Source: Agrococcus jejuensis
GTDB lineage: Bacteria; Actinomycetota; Actinomycetes; Actinomycetales; Microbacteriaceae
Assembly: GCF_007679035.1 (NCBI RefSeq)
Contig: NZ_VEFR01000003.1
Coordinates: 1 to 64,000, forward strand
Reading direction: 5' to 3'
Length of the DNA stretch: 64,000 nt
Both the position numbers and the translations under genes were made by a program. Shown piece by piece: positions 53,423 to 62,455 of this stretch (the stretch's first letter is position 1; each line of letters starts with the position of its first letter). The notes under the pieces are model-generated. The model did not search any database. It had not been told where the DNA came from and saw nothing but the letters and a program-made list of their open reading frames with translations.

Positions 53423-56400
53423 GTGCATCTGCTCTCGGTCGCCAGCCTCGCCAACCGCGCGCTGGTCGCGCTCGTCACGATCTGCGTCGCCATCTTCGGC
53501 GGCGTCGCCCTCTCGAGCCTCCGCACGGAGCTCGTGCCCGACATCACGCTGCCGCAGGTCGTCGTGTCGTCGCAGTACCCGGGCGTGAGCGCCGAGATCG
53601 TCGATGCCGACGTGACGGGGCCCATCGAGGATGCGCTGCAGATCGTGCCGGGGCTCGAGACCACGACGGGCACGTCGACGACGGGATCGTCGACGGTCGT
53701 CGCCTCCTTCACCTACGGCACGAACCTGCCGACGACCGAGCAGCGCGTGCAGCAGGCCGTGAACCGCATCGCCAGCCAGCTGCCCGAGGGCATCACGCCC
53801 ACGGTGCTCACCGGGTCGATCGCCGACCTGCCCATCCTGCAGATCGCCGTGCCGCGCGGCGATGACGAGGCGGCGCTCGTCGACCGCATCGAGCAGGTCG
53901 TGATCCCGGCGCTCGAGCGCGTCGAGGGCGTGCGCGGCGCCGAGCTCGCGGGCGCGGAGGGGCAGCGCATCACGATCGCGCCCGACGACGCCGCGCTCGC
54001 GTCCGCCGGCCTCACGCGGCAGGCGATCGGCGACGCGATCGACCAGAACGGCGTGCTGCTGCCCGGCGGCACCGTGACGGAGGACGACCAGACCCTCAGC
54101 GTGCAGATCGGCAGCACGCTCGCGTCGGTCGACCAGCTCGCCGCCGTCCCCGTCGCACCCGGCCTCACGATCGCCGACGTCGCGGCCGTCACGCTCGACG
54201 CCGACCCGGCGTCGTCGGTGTCGATCGTGAACGGCGAGCAGTCGATCTCGATCTCGGTCACGAAGCTGCAGTCGGCCAACACCGTCGAGGTGTCGAACCT
54301 CGTGCAGGCGCTGCTGCCCGACCTCGAGCGCGACCTGGGCGGCGTCGAGATGACGGTCGTCTTCGACCAGGCGCCGTTCATCGAGCAGTCGATCGACGCG
54401 CTCGCGACCGAGGGCCTGCTGGGCCTCGCGTTCGCCGTGCTCGTCATCCTCGTGTTCCTGCTGTCGGTGCGCGCGACGCTCGTGACGGCGATCTCGATCC
54501 CCGCGAGCGTGCTCATCACCTTCATCGGCCTGTGGGCCACCGGCTACACGATGAACATCCTCACGCTCGGCGCGCTCACGATCGCGATCGGCCGTGTCGT
54601 CGACGACTCGATCGTCGTCATCGAGAACATCAAGCGACATCTGGCGTTCGCCCCGACGCGCCTGCGGGCGATCCTCGACGGCGTGCGCGAGGTGGCGGGC
54701 GCCATCACCGCGTCGACCGTCACGACCGTCATCGTGTTCCTGCCGCTCGCCTTCGTGACGAACGTCACCGGCGAGCTGTTCCGTCCGTTCTCGCTCACGG
54801 TCACGATCGCGCTGCTCGCGTCGCTGCTCGTCGCGCTCACGATCGTGCCCGTGCTCGCGTTCTGGGTGCTGCGTGCGCCCAAGGGCTCGCCCGCTGCGCT
54901 CGCGGGCGTCGGAGCGGACGCACGCGCCGCGAGGGATGCGGATGCCGAGGAGGCCGAGGCGGCGCCCACGGCGTCCGTGCCGCACCACGCCGCACCGCAT
55001 CGCTCGCTCGTGCAGCGGGTGCTGCGCAGGCCGGCGACGACCGCCGCCCCGGCGGCGGTCGCGACCGCGCCGGACGCGACCGGCAGCGCATCCGCTGCGC
55101 CCGCGCCCGCATCCGCCGACCACGAGGAGGCCCCCGGCCGGCTGCGCCGCGGCTTCCGCCCCATCCTCGGCTGGACGCTCGCGCATCCCGTGCTCGTGCT
55201 CGTCGGCGCGTTCGTCGTGCTCGGCGGCAGCGTCGCGCTGACGCCGCTCATGGCCGTGAACTTCCTCGGCGACACGGGCCAGACGAGCGTGCGCGCCACG
55301 CAGACGCTCGAGCCCGGCGCCTCGCTCGAGACGCGCCTCGACGCCGCGACGGCGACGAGCGCGGCGCTCGAGGACGTCGAGGGCGTCGAGATCGTGCAGG
55401 CCACGGTGTCGCAGGGTGCCGGCGCCTTCGCGGGCTTCGGCTTCGGCGGCGGCGGCACGAGCGAGGTGTCGTACTCGATCACCGCCGAGGACGGCGCGGA
55501 CATGCCGGCGCTCATCGAGCGGATGCGCGACGTGCTCGCCGAGCAGCCCGGCGAGACGAGCGTCGCCGAGGCCGGCGGCGGCTTCGGCGGCAGCGACGTG
55601 ACGGTCGACGTCACCGCGCCCACGGAGGACGAGCTCGTGACCGCGACCGAGGCCGTGCACGACGCCGTCGCCGACCTCGACGGCGTCGCCGCGACGAGCG
55701 ACAGCCTCGAGGCGGCGCAGCCGATCGTGCAGGTGACGATCGACCGCGCGGCGGCCGCGAACGCGGGCCTCAGCGAGGTGGCCGTCGCCGGCCTCGTCGC
55801 GCAGGCGATGCAGCCGCAACCGGTCGGCGACATCCAGCTCGACGGCTCGGTCGTGCGCATCTACCTCGCGCCGACGGGCGACGTGTCGACGATCGACGAG
55901 CTGCGCCAGGTGCCCGTGCCGACCGCGCTCGGCGTCGTGCCGCTCGACGACCTCGCCGACGTCGAGGACTCGCTCGGCCCCGTGAGCATCGCGACGCTCG
56001 ACGGCGACCGCACCGCCACCGTCACCGTCACGCCGTCGACCGACGACGTGCGCGCCGTCGGCGCCGCCGTGCAGCAGGCGGTCGACGGGGTCGACCTCTC
56101 GGACGGGGCAGCCGCGACCGTCGGCGGCGCATCCGCCGACATCGCCGAGGCGTTCACGCAGCTGGGCATCGCGGCCCTCATCGCCATCCTGCTCGTGTAC
56201 GTCGTCATGGTCGCCACGTTCAAGAGCCTGCTGCAGCCGCTGCTGCTGCTCGTGTCGATCCCGTTCGCCGCGACGGGTGCCATCCTGCTGCAGGTCGTCA
56301 CCGGCCTCCCGCTCGGCGTCGCATCCATGGTGGGCGTGCTCATGCTCGTCGGCATCGTCGTGACGAATGCCATCGTGCTCGTCGACCTCGTGAACCAGTA

Positions 56401-56719
56401 CCGCGATCGAGGGATGAGCGTGCGGGATGCGCTCGCCGAGGGTGCGGAGCGCAGGATGCGGCCCGTGCTCATGACGGCGGCGGCGACCGTGTTCGCGCTC
56501 GTGCCGATGGCGCTCGGCATCACGGGGCACGGCGGGTTCATCTCGCAGCCGCTCGCGATCGTCGTGATCGGCGGCCTCATCTCGTCGACGCTGCTGACGC
56601 TCGTCGTGCTGCCCGCGCTCTACCTGCTCGTCGAGGGATCGATCGAGCGCAGCCGGGTGCGACGCGGGCGAGGCACGCGTGCTCAGGTACGGTCGGAGCT
56701 GCGCTCATCCACAGGGTGA
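53423..56719 (+). CDS. RND-superfamily efflux transporter (AcrB/SwrC-like)
   Basis: A 1098-aa proton-driven transporter with the two-fold RND layout. There is a first helix (ANRALVALVTICVAIFGGVALSSL), a large outside domain (DITLPQVVVSSQYPGVSAEIVDADVTGPIEDAL), helices with the gating region (TLGALTIAIGRVVDDSIVVIENIKRHL, which has the D-D pair of the proton relay), a second helix-plus-domain unit, and a last helix group (GVLMLVGIVVTNAIVLVDLVNQYRD). Between the halves lies an unusual Ala/Pro/acidic linker of about 95 residues (about 475-570). No adaptor or outer-membrane partner is nearby, as expected in a Gram-positive. GTG start with ATGGAGGC before it. Confidence 0.88.
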   Translation: MHLLSVASLANRALVALVTICVAIFGGVALSSLRTELVPDITLPQVVVSSQYPGVSAEIVDADVTGPIEDALQIVPGLETTTGTSTTGSSTVVASFTYGTNLPTTEQRVQQAVNRIASQLPEGITPTVLTGSIADLPILQIAVPRGDDEAALVDRIEQVVIPALERVEGVRGAELAGAEGQRITIAPDDAALASAGLTRQAIGDAIDQNGVLLPGGTVTEDDQTLSVQIGSTLASVDQLAAVPVAPGLTIADVAAVTLDADPASSVSIVNGEQSISISVTKLQSANTVEVSNLVQALLPDLERDLGGVEMTVVFDQAPFIEQSIDALATEGLLGLAFAVLVILVFLLSVRATLVTAISIPASVLITFIGLWATGYTMNILTLGALTIAIGRVVDDSIVVIENIKRHLAFAPTRLRAILDGVREVAGAITASTVTTVIVFLPLAFVTNVTGELFRPFSLTVTIALLASLLVALTIVPVLAFWVLRAPKGSPAALAGVGADARAARDADAEEAEAAPTASVPHHAAPHRSLVQRVLRRPATTAAPAAVATAPDATGSASAAPAPASADHEEAPGRLRRGFRPILGWTLAHPVLVLVGAFVVLGGSVALTPLMAVNFLGDTGQTSVRATQTLEPGASLETRLDAATATSAALEDVEGVEIVQATVSQGAGAFAGFGFGGGGTSEVSYSITAEDGADMPALIERMRDVLAEQPGETSVAEAGGGFGGSDVTVDVTAPTEDELVTATEAVHDAVADLDGVAATSDSLEAAQPIVQVTIDRAAAANAGLSEVAVAGLVAQAMQPQPVGDIQLDGSVVRIYLAPTGDVSTIDELRQVPVPTALGVVPLDDLADVEDSLGPVSIATLDGDRTATVTVTPSTDDVRAVGAAVQQAVDGVDLSDGAAATVGGASADIAEAFTQLGIAALIAILLVYVVMVATFKSLLQPLLLLVSIPFAATGAILLQVVTGLPLGVASMVGVLMLVGIVVTNAIVLVDLVNQYRDRGMSVRDALAEGAERRMRPVLMTAAATVFALVPMALGITGHGGFISQPLAIVVIGGLISSTLLTLVVLPALYLLVEGSIERSRVRRGRGTRAQVRSELRSSTG

Positions 56720-56786
56720 GCCGCCTCACAGGCCGCGCACCGACGCACCTGGCACACTGACCATCGTCCGTCTCGTGGAGGACGTC

Positions 56787-58118
56787 ATGCCCAGCTTCCT
56801 CATCGTGCACAGCCAGCCGCCGGGTGGCCGTGCCGATCGCTTCGCGCAACCCCCGATGCTCGACGTCTCGGGGCTCGGAGCGCGCCTCGATTGGGGCGAC
56901 ACCACCTTCGAGGTGCCGCCGGGCGACCACCGCGTCACGATCTCGGTCGCGCCCGTCACGGGCGGCCACGAGGGCGCCGTCGTCACGGTGCGCGTGCTGC
57001 CCGAGACCGGCACGCGCGTCTCCTTCGCGCCGCCCGCCGTGCCCGGCCAGCCGTCCACGCTCCGCGTCGACGGGCAGTGGCCCGCGGATGCGGCGATGGC
57101 GTACTACGCCGCACGCGACCAGCGCCCGCTCGCACCGATCGCGCAGCAGCAGGTCGGCGGCCGACCCGCCGGCGCACCGGCATGGGGTGGCCCGCAGTCG
57201 CACGCGACCAACCCCGTGCAGCGGCTCCCGCAGGGGCAGCCGGGCGGCACGCCGCAGCCGCAGCACGGCGGCCCGCCGCAGGCGCCCGCGCCGACGCCCT
57301 CGAGGCCGGCCGCCCAGCCACCCGTCGTGCAGCAGCCGACGCCGTCGTCGCCCATGCCGGCGGTGCCGCCCGTGGGGCCGTCGATCGGGTCGACCGGATC
57401 CGTGCCCGTCGTGGCGCCGCGGTCGAGCGCGCCGACGTTCGGGCAGATGCAGGGGGCCGTGGTCGAGCCCGGGGCGCAGCACGCGCTGCCGCCTGCGCCG
57501 CCGCCCATCGTCGCGCCCGTCGCCCCGCCCGCGTGGGTGCAGCAGCAGTCGGCGTTCGCGCCGCCCGCATCGCAGCCTCCCGCCGCGCCGCCGGCCGCGG
57601 TGGCGCAGCCGCCCCGCGTCGCCCCGCCGCAGGCGGCACCGCAGCAGCATCCCCAGCAGCACGCCGCCGCGCCGGTCGTGCCGATGCAGCCGCCGGCGCA
57701 GCACGTGGCACCGCCGCACCAGCCGCAGCAGGCGGCGCCGCAGCAGCAGGTCGCGCCGCCCCAGCAGCCCGGCCCCGTCGCGCCGCCCGCGTTCGGGCCG
57801 GGAGCGCCGCAGCATCCGCCGATGCAGCCCGGCGTGCAGTCGGCCTTCGGCCACCAGCCGATCGTGCGCCGCGACGTCTACGGCCGCGACCGCGTCGACG
57901 GCGACCGCTCGGCTCCCGCCATCCCCACCCCGCGGCAGTTCGAGGACTTCGCGCGCGCCGAGCGCGAGCGTCACGAGGCCGAGGTCGTCGCGGCGTCGAG
58001 GCAGCAGCAGGGCTGGTACCCCGACCCCTACGGCCGCTCCGAGGTGCGCTGGCACGACGGCGAGCGCTGGACCCCCTCGGTCATGCGCGGCGGTCGCCGC
58101 GAGCACGACCCCGTCTGA
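56787..58118 (+). CDS. Pro/Gln-rich protein with C-terminal DUF2510
   Basis: A 443-aa protein. Residues 1-110 form a beta-rich N-terminal unit (MPSFLIVHSQPPGG..., VPPGDHRVTISVAPV, GAVVTVRVLPETGTRVSFAPP). Residues 135-365 are an extreme Pro/Gln/Ala low-complexity region with runs such as PPPIVAPVAPP and QQAAPQQQ. A charged helix follows (FEDFARAERERHEAEVVAASRQQQ) and then the DUF2510 module GWYPDPYGRSEVRWHDGERWT. DUF2510 is common in actinobacterial membrane or secreted proteins and is thought to bind protein. No membrane helix is seen. GGAGG lies seven bases before the ATG. It is separated by 67 bp from the RND gene. Confidence 0.78.
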   Translation: MPSFLIVHSQPPGGRADRFAQPPMLDVSGLGARLDWGDTTFEVPPGDHRVTISVAPVTGGHEGAVVTVRVLPETGTRVSFAPPAVPGQPSTLRVDGQWPADAAMAYYAARDQRPLAPIAQQQVGGRPAGAPAWGGPQSHATNPVQRLPQGQPGGTPQPQHGGPPQAPAPTPSRPAAQPPVVQQPTPSSPMPAVPPVGPSIGSTGSVPVVAPRSSAPTFGQMQGAVVEPGAQHALPPAPPPIVAPVAPPAWVQQQSAFAPPASQPPAAPPAAVAQPPRVAPPQAAPQQHPQQHAAAPVVPMQPPAQHVAPPHQPQQAAPQQQVAPPQQPGPVAPPAFGPGAPQHPPMQPGVQSAFGHQPIVRRDVYGRDRVDGDRSAPAIPTPRQFEDFARAERERHEAEVVAASRQQQGWYPDPYGRSEVRWHDGERWTPSVMRGGRREHDPV

Positions 58119-58127
58119 GCGCCGCAC

Positions 58128-58164
58128 GACGGATGGCGGGCACCACCGGGTGCCCGCCATCGTC
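58128..58164. terminator. Strong bidirectional terminator
   Basis: ATGGCGGGCACC (58133-58144) and GGTGCCCGCCAT (58149-58160) form a perfect 12-bp stem with a 4-nt loop, extended by GACG/CGTC with one bulge. It lies between the convergent ends of the DUF2510 and cysteine-hydrolase genes. Confidence 0.85.
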
Positions 58165-58193
58165 ATGCCGGTCGAGGCCGGAGCCGACGCCGC

Positions 58194-58811
58194 TCAGGCC
58201 ATCGCGTGCAGCGCGGTGAGCACGTCGGCGGACTGCAGCACGTCCGCGTAGCGACGGCCGACGTCCCGCATGTTGCTCGCGTGCGCGTCGGGGTCGTGGT
58301 CGCCGCAGCAGTCGTCGGCGAGGATCGTGCGGAAGCCGTTCGAGAAGGCGTCGATCGTCGAGGCGCGGATGCAGCCGGACGTGACGCAGCCCATGAGCAC
58401 CACGGTGTCGACGTCGAGGTAGCGCAGCATCGACGCGACGTCGGTGCCGAAGAACGCCGACGGGAAGCGCTTCACGACCACCGCGTCGCCCTCGCCGAGC
58501 ACACGCGGGTCGACCGTCGCCGCATCCGACCCCGGCGTGAAGTCGACGAGGCCAGACGGCTTCCAGTAGCCGAGCTCGGCCTCGTTCGCGTACTCGACGA
58601 CCGTGTGGATCACCGGCACGCCCAGCGCCCGCGCCTCGGCGAGCACGACGCTCGCGCGGTCGACCGCGGCATCGATGTACGGGCTGCGCGCCATGGGGCT
58701 CTCGCCGTCGGTGAAGCCGAGCTGGAAGTCGACGACGACGATCGCAGCCTTGCGGCCGAAGCCGACGGCCTTGGCGCCGTAGCCGGCTGCGGCGAAGGGA
58801 TCGGTGGTCAT
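58194..58811 (-). CDS. Isochorismatase-family cysteine hydrolase (N-carbamoylsarcosine amidase-like)
   Basis: A 205-aa alpha/beta hydrolase that would cleave an amide or carbamoyl bond. The catalytic triad is visible as D28 (VVVDFQLGFTD), K114 (VVKRFPSAFFGTD) and C147 (GCVTSGCIRAS, with the cis-peptide V-T before it). The tail SNGFRTILADDCCGDHDPDAHASNM is characteristic of the carbamoylsarcosine/maleamate amidase branch over isochorismatases proper. It is the last gene of the TRAP operon; its ATG overlaps the MFS stop. The substrate is unknown. Confidence 0.85.
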   Translation of the reverse strand: MTTDPFAAAGYGAKAVGFGRKAAIVVVDFQLGFTDGESPMARSPYIDAAVDRASVVLAEARALGVPVIHTVVEYANEAELGYWKPSGLVDFTPGSDAATVDPRVLGEGDAVVVKRFPSAFFGTDVASMLRYLDVDTVVLMGCVTSGCIRASTIDAFSNGFRTILADDCCGDHDPDAHASNMRDVGRRYADVLQSADVLTALHAMA

Positions 58812-60085
58812 GGGGTGTCCTCTCGGTGGGGGTCGGTCTCGTCGGCGTCGTCGGGCACGGTGCCGGGGTCGGGAGATGTGGGGGCGTCGTCGCCGTCGGC
58901 CGTGCGGGCCGGCAGGGCGAGCGCGACGATGGCGGATGCGCTCAGCAGCGCGAGCGCGGCGGTCGCGACGGCGAGCCAGCGGCCCGCATCCCACGCGGCT
59001 CCCAGCGCGAGCGCCCCCACGGACGCGCCGGCGTAGTAGCCGAGGGTGTACCAGGCGGAGCCGATCGTGGGGCGAGGGCTCACGACCGCGATCGTCGACG
59101 ATGCGGTCGTGTGCACCACGAAGAACCCGGCGGCGAGCAGCAGCAGCCCTGCGACGACGGCGGCGAGGTGGTCGACGACCGTGACGGCGATGCCGATCGC
59201 GGCGACGGCCGTACCCGCGAGCACGGCGCCGCGCGCGCCGAGCCGCTCGACGATCCGGCCCGTGCGGGCGGACGACCACGTGCCGGCGGCGTAGCAGAGG
59301 AACAGGGTGGAGGTCGCGGCGACGCCGAGCTCGAACGGCGGCTCGAGCATGCGGAAGGTCACGGCGTTGAACACGCCGACGAACATCGTCGTACCCAGCC
59401 CGCCGATCGCGACGAGCGCGACGCGCGCGATGCGTGGCGCCGATCCTGCACGCGTCGACGGCGCGCGGCGGAGCACGCCGCGGTCGGGTCGGCGGTCGTG
59501 ACGCAGCAGCAACGCGACGCCTGCGATGGTCGCGACGACGACGACGACGTCGACCACGAGCACGCCCGCACGCCATCCCCACTGCTCGGCGACGACGCCC
59601 GACACGATGCGGCCGGCCATGCCGCCCGCCGTCGTGCCCGCGACGTAGAGACCCGCCGCACGCCGGGAGACGGGATGCGCGACGGCGGCGCCGACCCACG
59701 CCTGCGCCGACACCAGCACGGTGGCGATCGCGAGCCCGGCGCCGACGCGAGCGGCGACGAGCATCCACCACGAGTCCGCGAGCGCCGTCGTCGCGGTGAG
59801 CAGCACGCCCGCGACGAGCGCAGCCGTCATGCTCCGACGCCTGCCGACGCGCATGGCGATCCACGCCATGGGGAAGACGCCGACGGCGATGCCCGCCGTC
59901 GTCGCCGACACCGCGAGGTTCGCCTCGAACGCCGAGCGCGAGAACTCGGCGGCGATCGGCGCGAGCAGCGCCTGCGGCGCGTAGAGCACCGACATCGCCG
60001 CGAGCCCCACGAGCAGCACGCCCGCGCCGGCCGTGCGCCACGGCGGCTCGGTCGCGACGGACCGGGCGCGATCCTGCACCGTCAC
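58808..60085 (-). CDS. MFS transporter
   Basis: A 425-aa permease with about 12 helices. The major-facilitator loop 2-3 motif is seen as MAWIAMRVGRRRSMTAALVAG, and a second-half counterpart as GRIVERLGARGAVLAG. It resembles the YnfM/AraJ-like drug or metabolite exporters (ATEFxRSAxxANLAVS-type start, here AAEFSRSAFEANLAVSATTAG). The C-terminal tail is acidic and Pro-rich. Its GTG lies 3 bp after the asparaginase-like stop. In this operon it may export a product while TRAP imports the substrate. Confidence 0.83.
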   Translation of the reverse strand: MTVQDRARSVATEPPWRTAGAGVLLVGLAAMSVLYAPQALLAPIAAEFSRSAFEANLAVSATTAGIAVGVFPMAWIAMRVGRRRSMTAALVAGVLLTATTALADSWWMLVAARVGAGLAIATVLVSAQAWVGAAVAHPVSRRAAGLYVAGTTAGGMAGRIVSGVVAEQWGWRAGVLVVDVVVVVATIAGVALLLRHDRRPDRGVLRRAPSTRAGSAPRIARVALVAIGGLGTTMFVGVFNAVTFRMLEPPFELGVAATSTLFLCYAAGTWSSARTGRIVERLGARGAVLAGTAVAAIGIAVTVVDHLAAVVAGLLLLAAGFFVVHTTASSTIAVVSPRPTIGSAWYTLGYYAGASVGALALGAAWDAGRWLAVATAALALLSASAIVALALPARTADGDDAPTSPDPGTVPDDADETDPHREDTP

Positions 60086-60088
60086 GGC

Positions 60089-61108
60089 CTAGTGCTCGGC
60101 GAACGCGGTCTGCACGCCGTCGCGATCCATGCCGGAGGCGAGCGCGAGGGACAGCAGGATCCGCGCGGCGGGGAGCGAGAGGGTGTCGCTGCCGACGAGG
60201 CCGCGCTCGTCCCACGCTCGTCGATGCGCGACGCGGCCCGTGATCGCACGGGAGCCCTGCACGACGACGACGCCCGCGGCGATCGCGCGATCGACGGCGT
60301 CCTCGACCGCCGATGGCGTCATGCCGGGCGGCATCGCCGCGATCACGAGCCCCTGCGCGCCCGCCTCGACCGCGCGGTCGACGATCGACGGGCTCATGCC
60401 CGCCCACACCGGCACGATCTCCACGTGCGGCAGCGGCGTCGGGTAGTCGTCCACCTCCGCGGCGAAGCGCGTCCCAGTCGTGTGCCGGCGGGTGGGCGTG
60501 CGATACAGCCATACGTCGCCGTACGCGTCGACGTCGCCGAGCGCACCGTGGTCGCGTGCGCGGAAGGCGTCGAGGCCGTGGTTCGACGACTTGAGCACGT
60601 CGCGTGCCGTGAGGATGCGGTCGTCCATGGCCACGAGCACGCCGAGCCCGCGCGCCTCGGTCGAGGCGGCGACCCGGATGGCGCCGAGCAGGTTCCACTG
60701 CGCATCCGACCCCATCGCGGTCGGCGGACGCTGCGCACCCGTGAGGACGACGGGCACGTCGACCGGCACCGTGAGGTGCAGGAAGAACGCGGTCTCCTCG
60801 AGGGTCGCGGTGCCGTGCGCGACGACGATGCCCGCGATGCCGGGGTCGGCGGCGAGCTCGACGATGCGGGCGCGCAGCCGCCGCCAGAACGCCTCGTCGG
60901 CGTCGTTCGAGCGGATGCGGGCGAAGCGGGCGAGCTCGACGTCGACGTCGTCGGGCAGGCGGTAGAGCGGCAGCGCCTCCTCGTCGGTGAGCACCTTCGC
61001 GAGGTCGACGTAGTCGAGCCGGTCGAGGTCGTCGTGGCCGCCGGAGCCGATGGTGCCGCCGGTGAGCAGGATGGCGACGCGTCGGCGCGTCGGGGATGCG
61101 GTGGTCAT
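60089..61108 (-). CDS. Asparaginase-fold amidohydrolase with altered active site
   Basis: A 339-aa protein of the type I/II L-asparaginase fold. The first nucleophile motif is intact (LLTGGTIGSGG, T19), as are the second Thr (T100 in HGTATLEETAF) and the lysine (K173 in RDVLKSSNHGLDAF). The residue after the second Thr, an Asp in true asparaginases (H-G-T-D-T) where it binds the substrate alpha-amino group, is Ala here; the codon is GCG. The usual G-x-G-N-G-N loop is also changed (AAMPPGMTP). So hydrolysis is plausible, but of a substrate other than asparagine, perhaps an amide without an alpha-amino group. It is followed by MFS and cysteine-hydrolase genes and preceded by the TRAP genes. Confidence 0.82.
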   Translation of the reverse strand: MTTASPTRRRVAILLTGGTIGSGGHDDLDRLDYVDLAKVLTDEEALPLYRLPDDVDVELARFARIRSNDADEAFWRRLRARIVELAADPGIAGIVVAHGTATLEETAFFLHLTVPVDVPVVLTGAQRPPTAMGSDAQWNLLGAIRVAASTEARGLGVLVAMDDRILTARDVLKSSNHGLDAFRARDHGALGDVDAYGDVWLYRTPTRRHTTGTRFAAEVDDYPTPLPHVEIVPVWAGMSPSIVDRAVEAGAQGLVIAAMPPGMTPSAVEDAVDRAIAAGVVVVQGSRAITGRVAHRRAWDERGLVGSDTLSLPAARILLSLALASGMDRDGVQTAFAEH

Positions 61109-61123
61109 GCTGTGATCCTCGGG

Positions 61124-62413
61124 TCAGCGCATCAGGTCGGGCAGCCAGAGCACGAGCTCGGGCCACGCGACGCATGCGGCGATGCAGGAGACGACGGCGA
61201 TGAGCATGATGCCCGCGCCCTTGTACGCCGTCGCGAGCCTGGTCTTGGTCACGCCGGCGACGATGAACGTCACGATGCCGATCGGCGGCGCGATGAGGCC
61301 GATGTTCAGCAGCATGACGGCGAAGACGCCGTACCAGACGGGGTCGAAGCCGGCACCGATCATGAGCGGGAACGTGACGGGGAGCGTGAGCAGCAGGAAG
61401 GGCATCTCGTCGACGAACATGCAGCCGACGACGTAGATGAGCGCGACGAGCAGCAGCACGCCGATGGGCTCGAGGCCGAGGTCGCCGACCCAGCCGACGA
61501 CCTGCTGGGGCACGCGCGCGAGCGTGAGGAACTGGCCGAACAGGCCGGCGCCGATGAAGAGCGCGAAGATCATGACGGTGATCCGCACCGTCTGCGCGAG
61601 CGACTCCGTGAAGCCCTTCCACGTGAGGCGCCGCATGACGACGCCGAGCGCGATCGCGAGCAGCGCGCCGACGCCCGCGACCTCGGTGGGCGAGACGACG
61701 CCCGAGTACAGCAGCGTCATGAGCACGGCGAGGAGGCCGATGACGGGCAGCACCTTCACGAGCGACGTGCCGCGCTCGCGCCACGTCGACGTCGCGCCGC
61801 GCGGGGCGAGCGATGGCTTCACGAGCACGGCGACGATGACGACGACGGCGAGCGCGACGGCCATGAGCACGCCGGGCACGAGGCCCGCCATGAGGAGGCG
61901 GCCGACGGAGGTCTCGGTCGAGATGCCGTAGACGATCAGCACCACGCTCGGCGGGATGAGCGTCGAGAGCGTCGAGCCGGCGGCGACGGCACCCGTCGAC
62001 AGCGCTCGCGAGTAGCCGTAGCGATCCATGGGCGGCACGGCCATGCGCGACATCACGGTCGCCGACGCCACCGAGGTGCCGGACATCGCGCCGAACATGG
62101 CGCCCGAGAACACGCTCGCGACCGCCAGACCGCCCGGCAGCCTGCCCATCCACGCTGCGAACGCGTCGAAGAGGTCGTCGGAGAGGCGCGAGTGCTGCAC
62201 GACGTAGGCGAGCAGGACGAACAACGGGATCGTGATGAGGCTGAAGCTCGTGCCCTCGCCGTACGGGATGGTCTCGAGCGCGCCGAGCAGCGTGCGGGTG
62301 CTGCCGGTGATCATGAGGATGCCGACGGCGCCGGCGGCCGCCATGGTCCAGGCGACGGGCACGCCGGCGAGCAGCAGCGCCACGAAGAGGACGAGCGGGA
62401 TGACGAGGTCCAT
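61124..62413 (-). CDS. dctM: TRAP transporter large permease (DctM-like)
   Basis: A 429-aa polytopic subunit of a tripartite ATP-independent transporter, driven by an ion gradient. Typical features are the start MDLVIPLVLFVALLLAGVPVAWTM, FAAWMGRLPGGLAVASVFSGAMFGAMSGTSVASATVM, the substrate-site segment LSTLIPPSVVLIVYGISTETSVGRLLMAG, and LNIGLIAPPIGIVTFIVAGV. About 12 helices. It lies 15 bp upstream of the asparaginase-like gene. Confidence 0.93.
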   Translation of the reverse strand: MDLVIPLVLFVALLLAGVPVAWTMAAAGAVGILMITGSTRTLLGALETIPYGEGTSFSLITIPLFVLLAYVVQHSRLSDDLFDAFAAWMGRLPGGLAVASVFSGAMFGAMSGTSVASATVMSRMAVPPMDRYGYSRALSTGAVAAGSTLSTLIPPSVVLIVYGISTETSVGRLLMAGLVPGVLMAVALAVVVIVAVLVKPSLAPRGATSTWRERGTSLVKVLPVIGLLAVLMTLLYSGVVSPTEVAGVGALLAIALGVVMRRLTWKGFTESLAQTVRITVMIFALFIGAGLFGQFLTLARVPQQVVGWVGDLGLEPIGVLLLVALIYVVGCMFVDEMPFLLLTLPVTFPLMIGAGFDPVWYGVFAVMLLNIGLIAPPIGIVTFIVAGVTKTRLATAYKGAGIMLIAVVSCIAACVAWPELVLWLPDLMR

Positions 62414-62455
62414 GCGGAGGCTCCTGGAGGGGTGTCGGGTCGAGGGCGGCGGGCG

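Noticed and set aside
53312..56530. Minus-strand open frame of 1072 codons opposite the RND gene
   Set aside because: The sense strand encodes a full RND transporter with intact motifs; the antisense product is Arg/His/Asp-rich noise.
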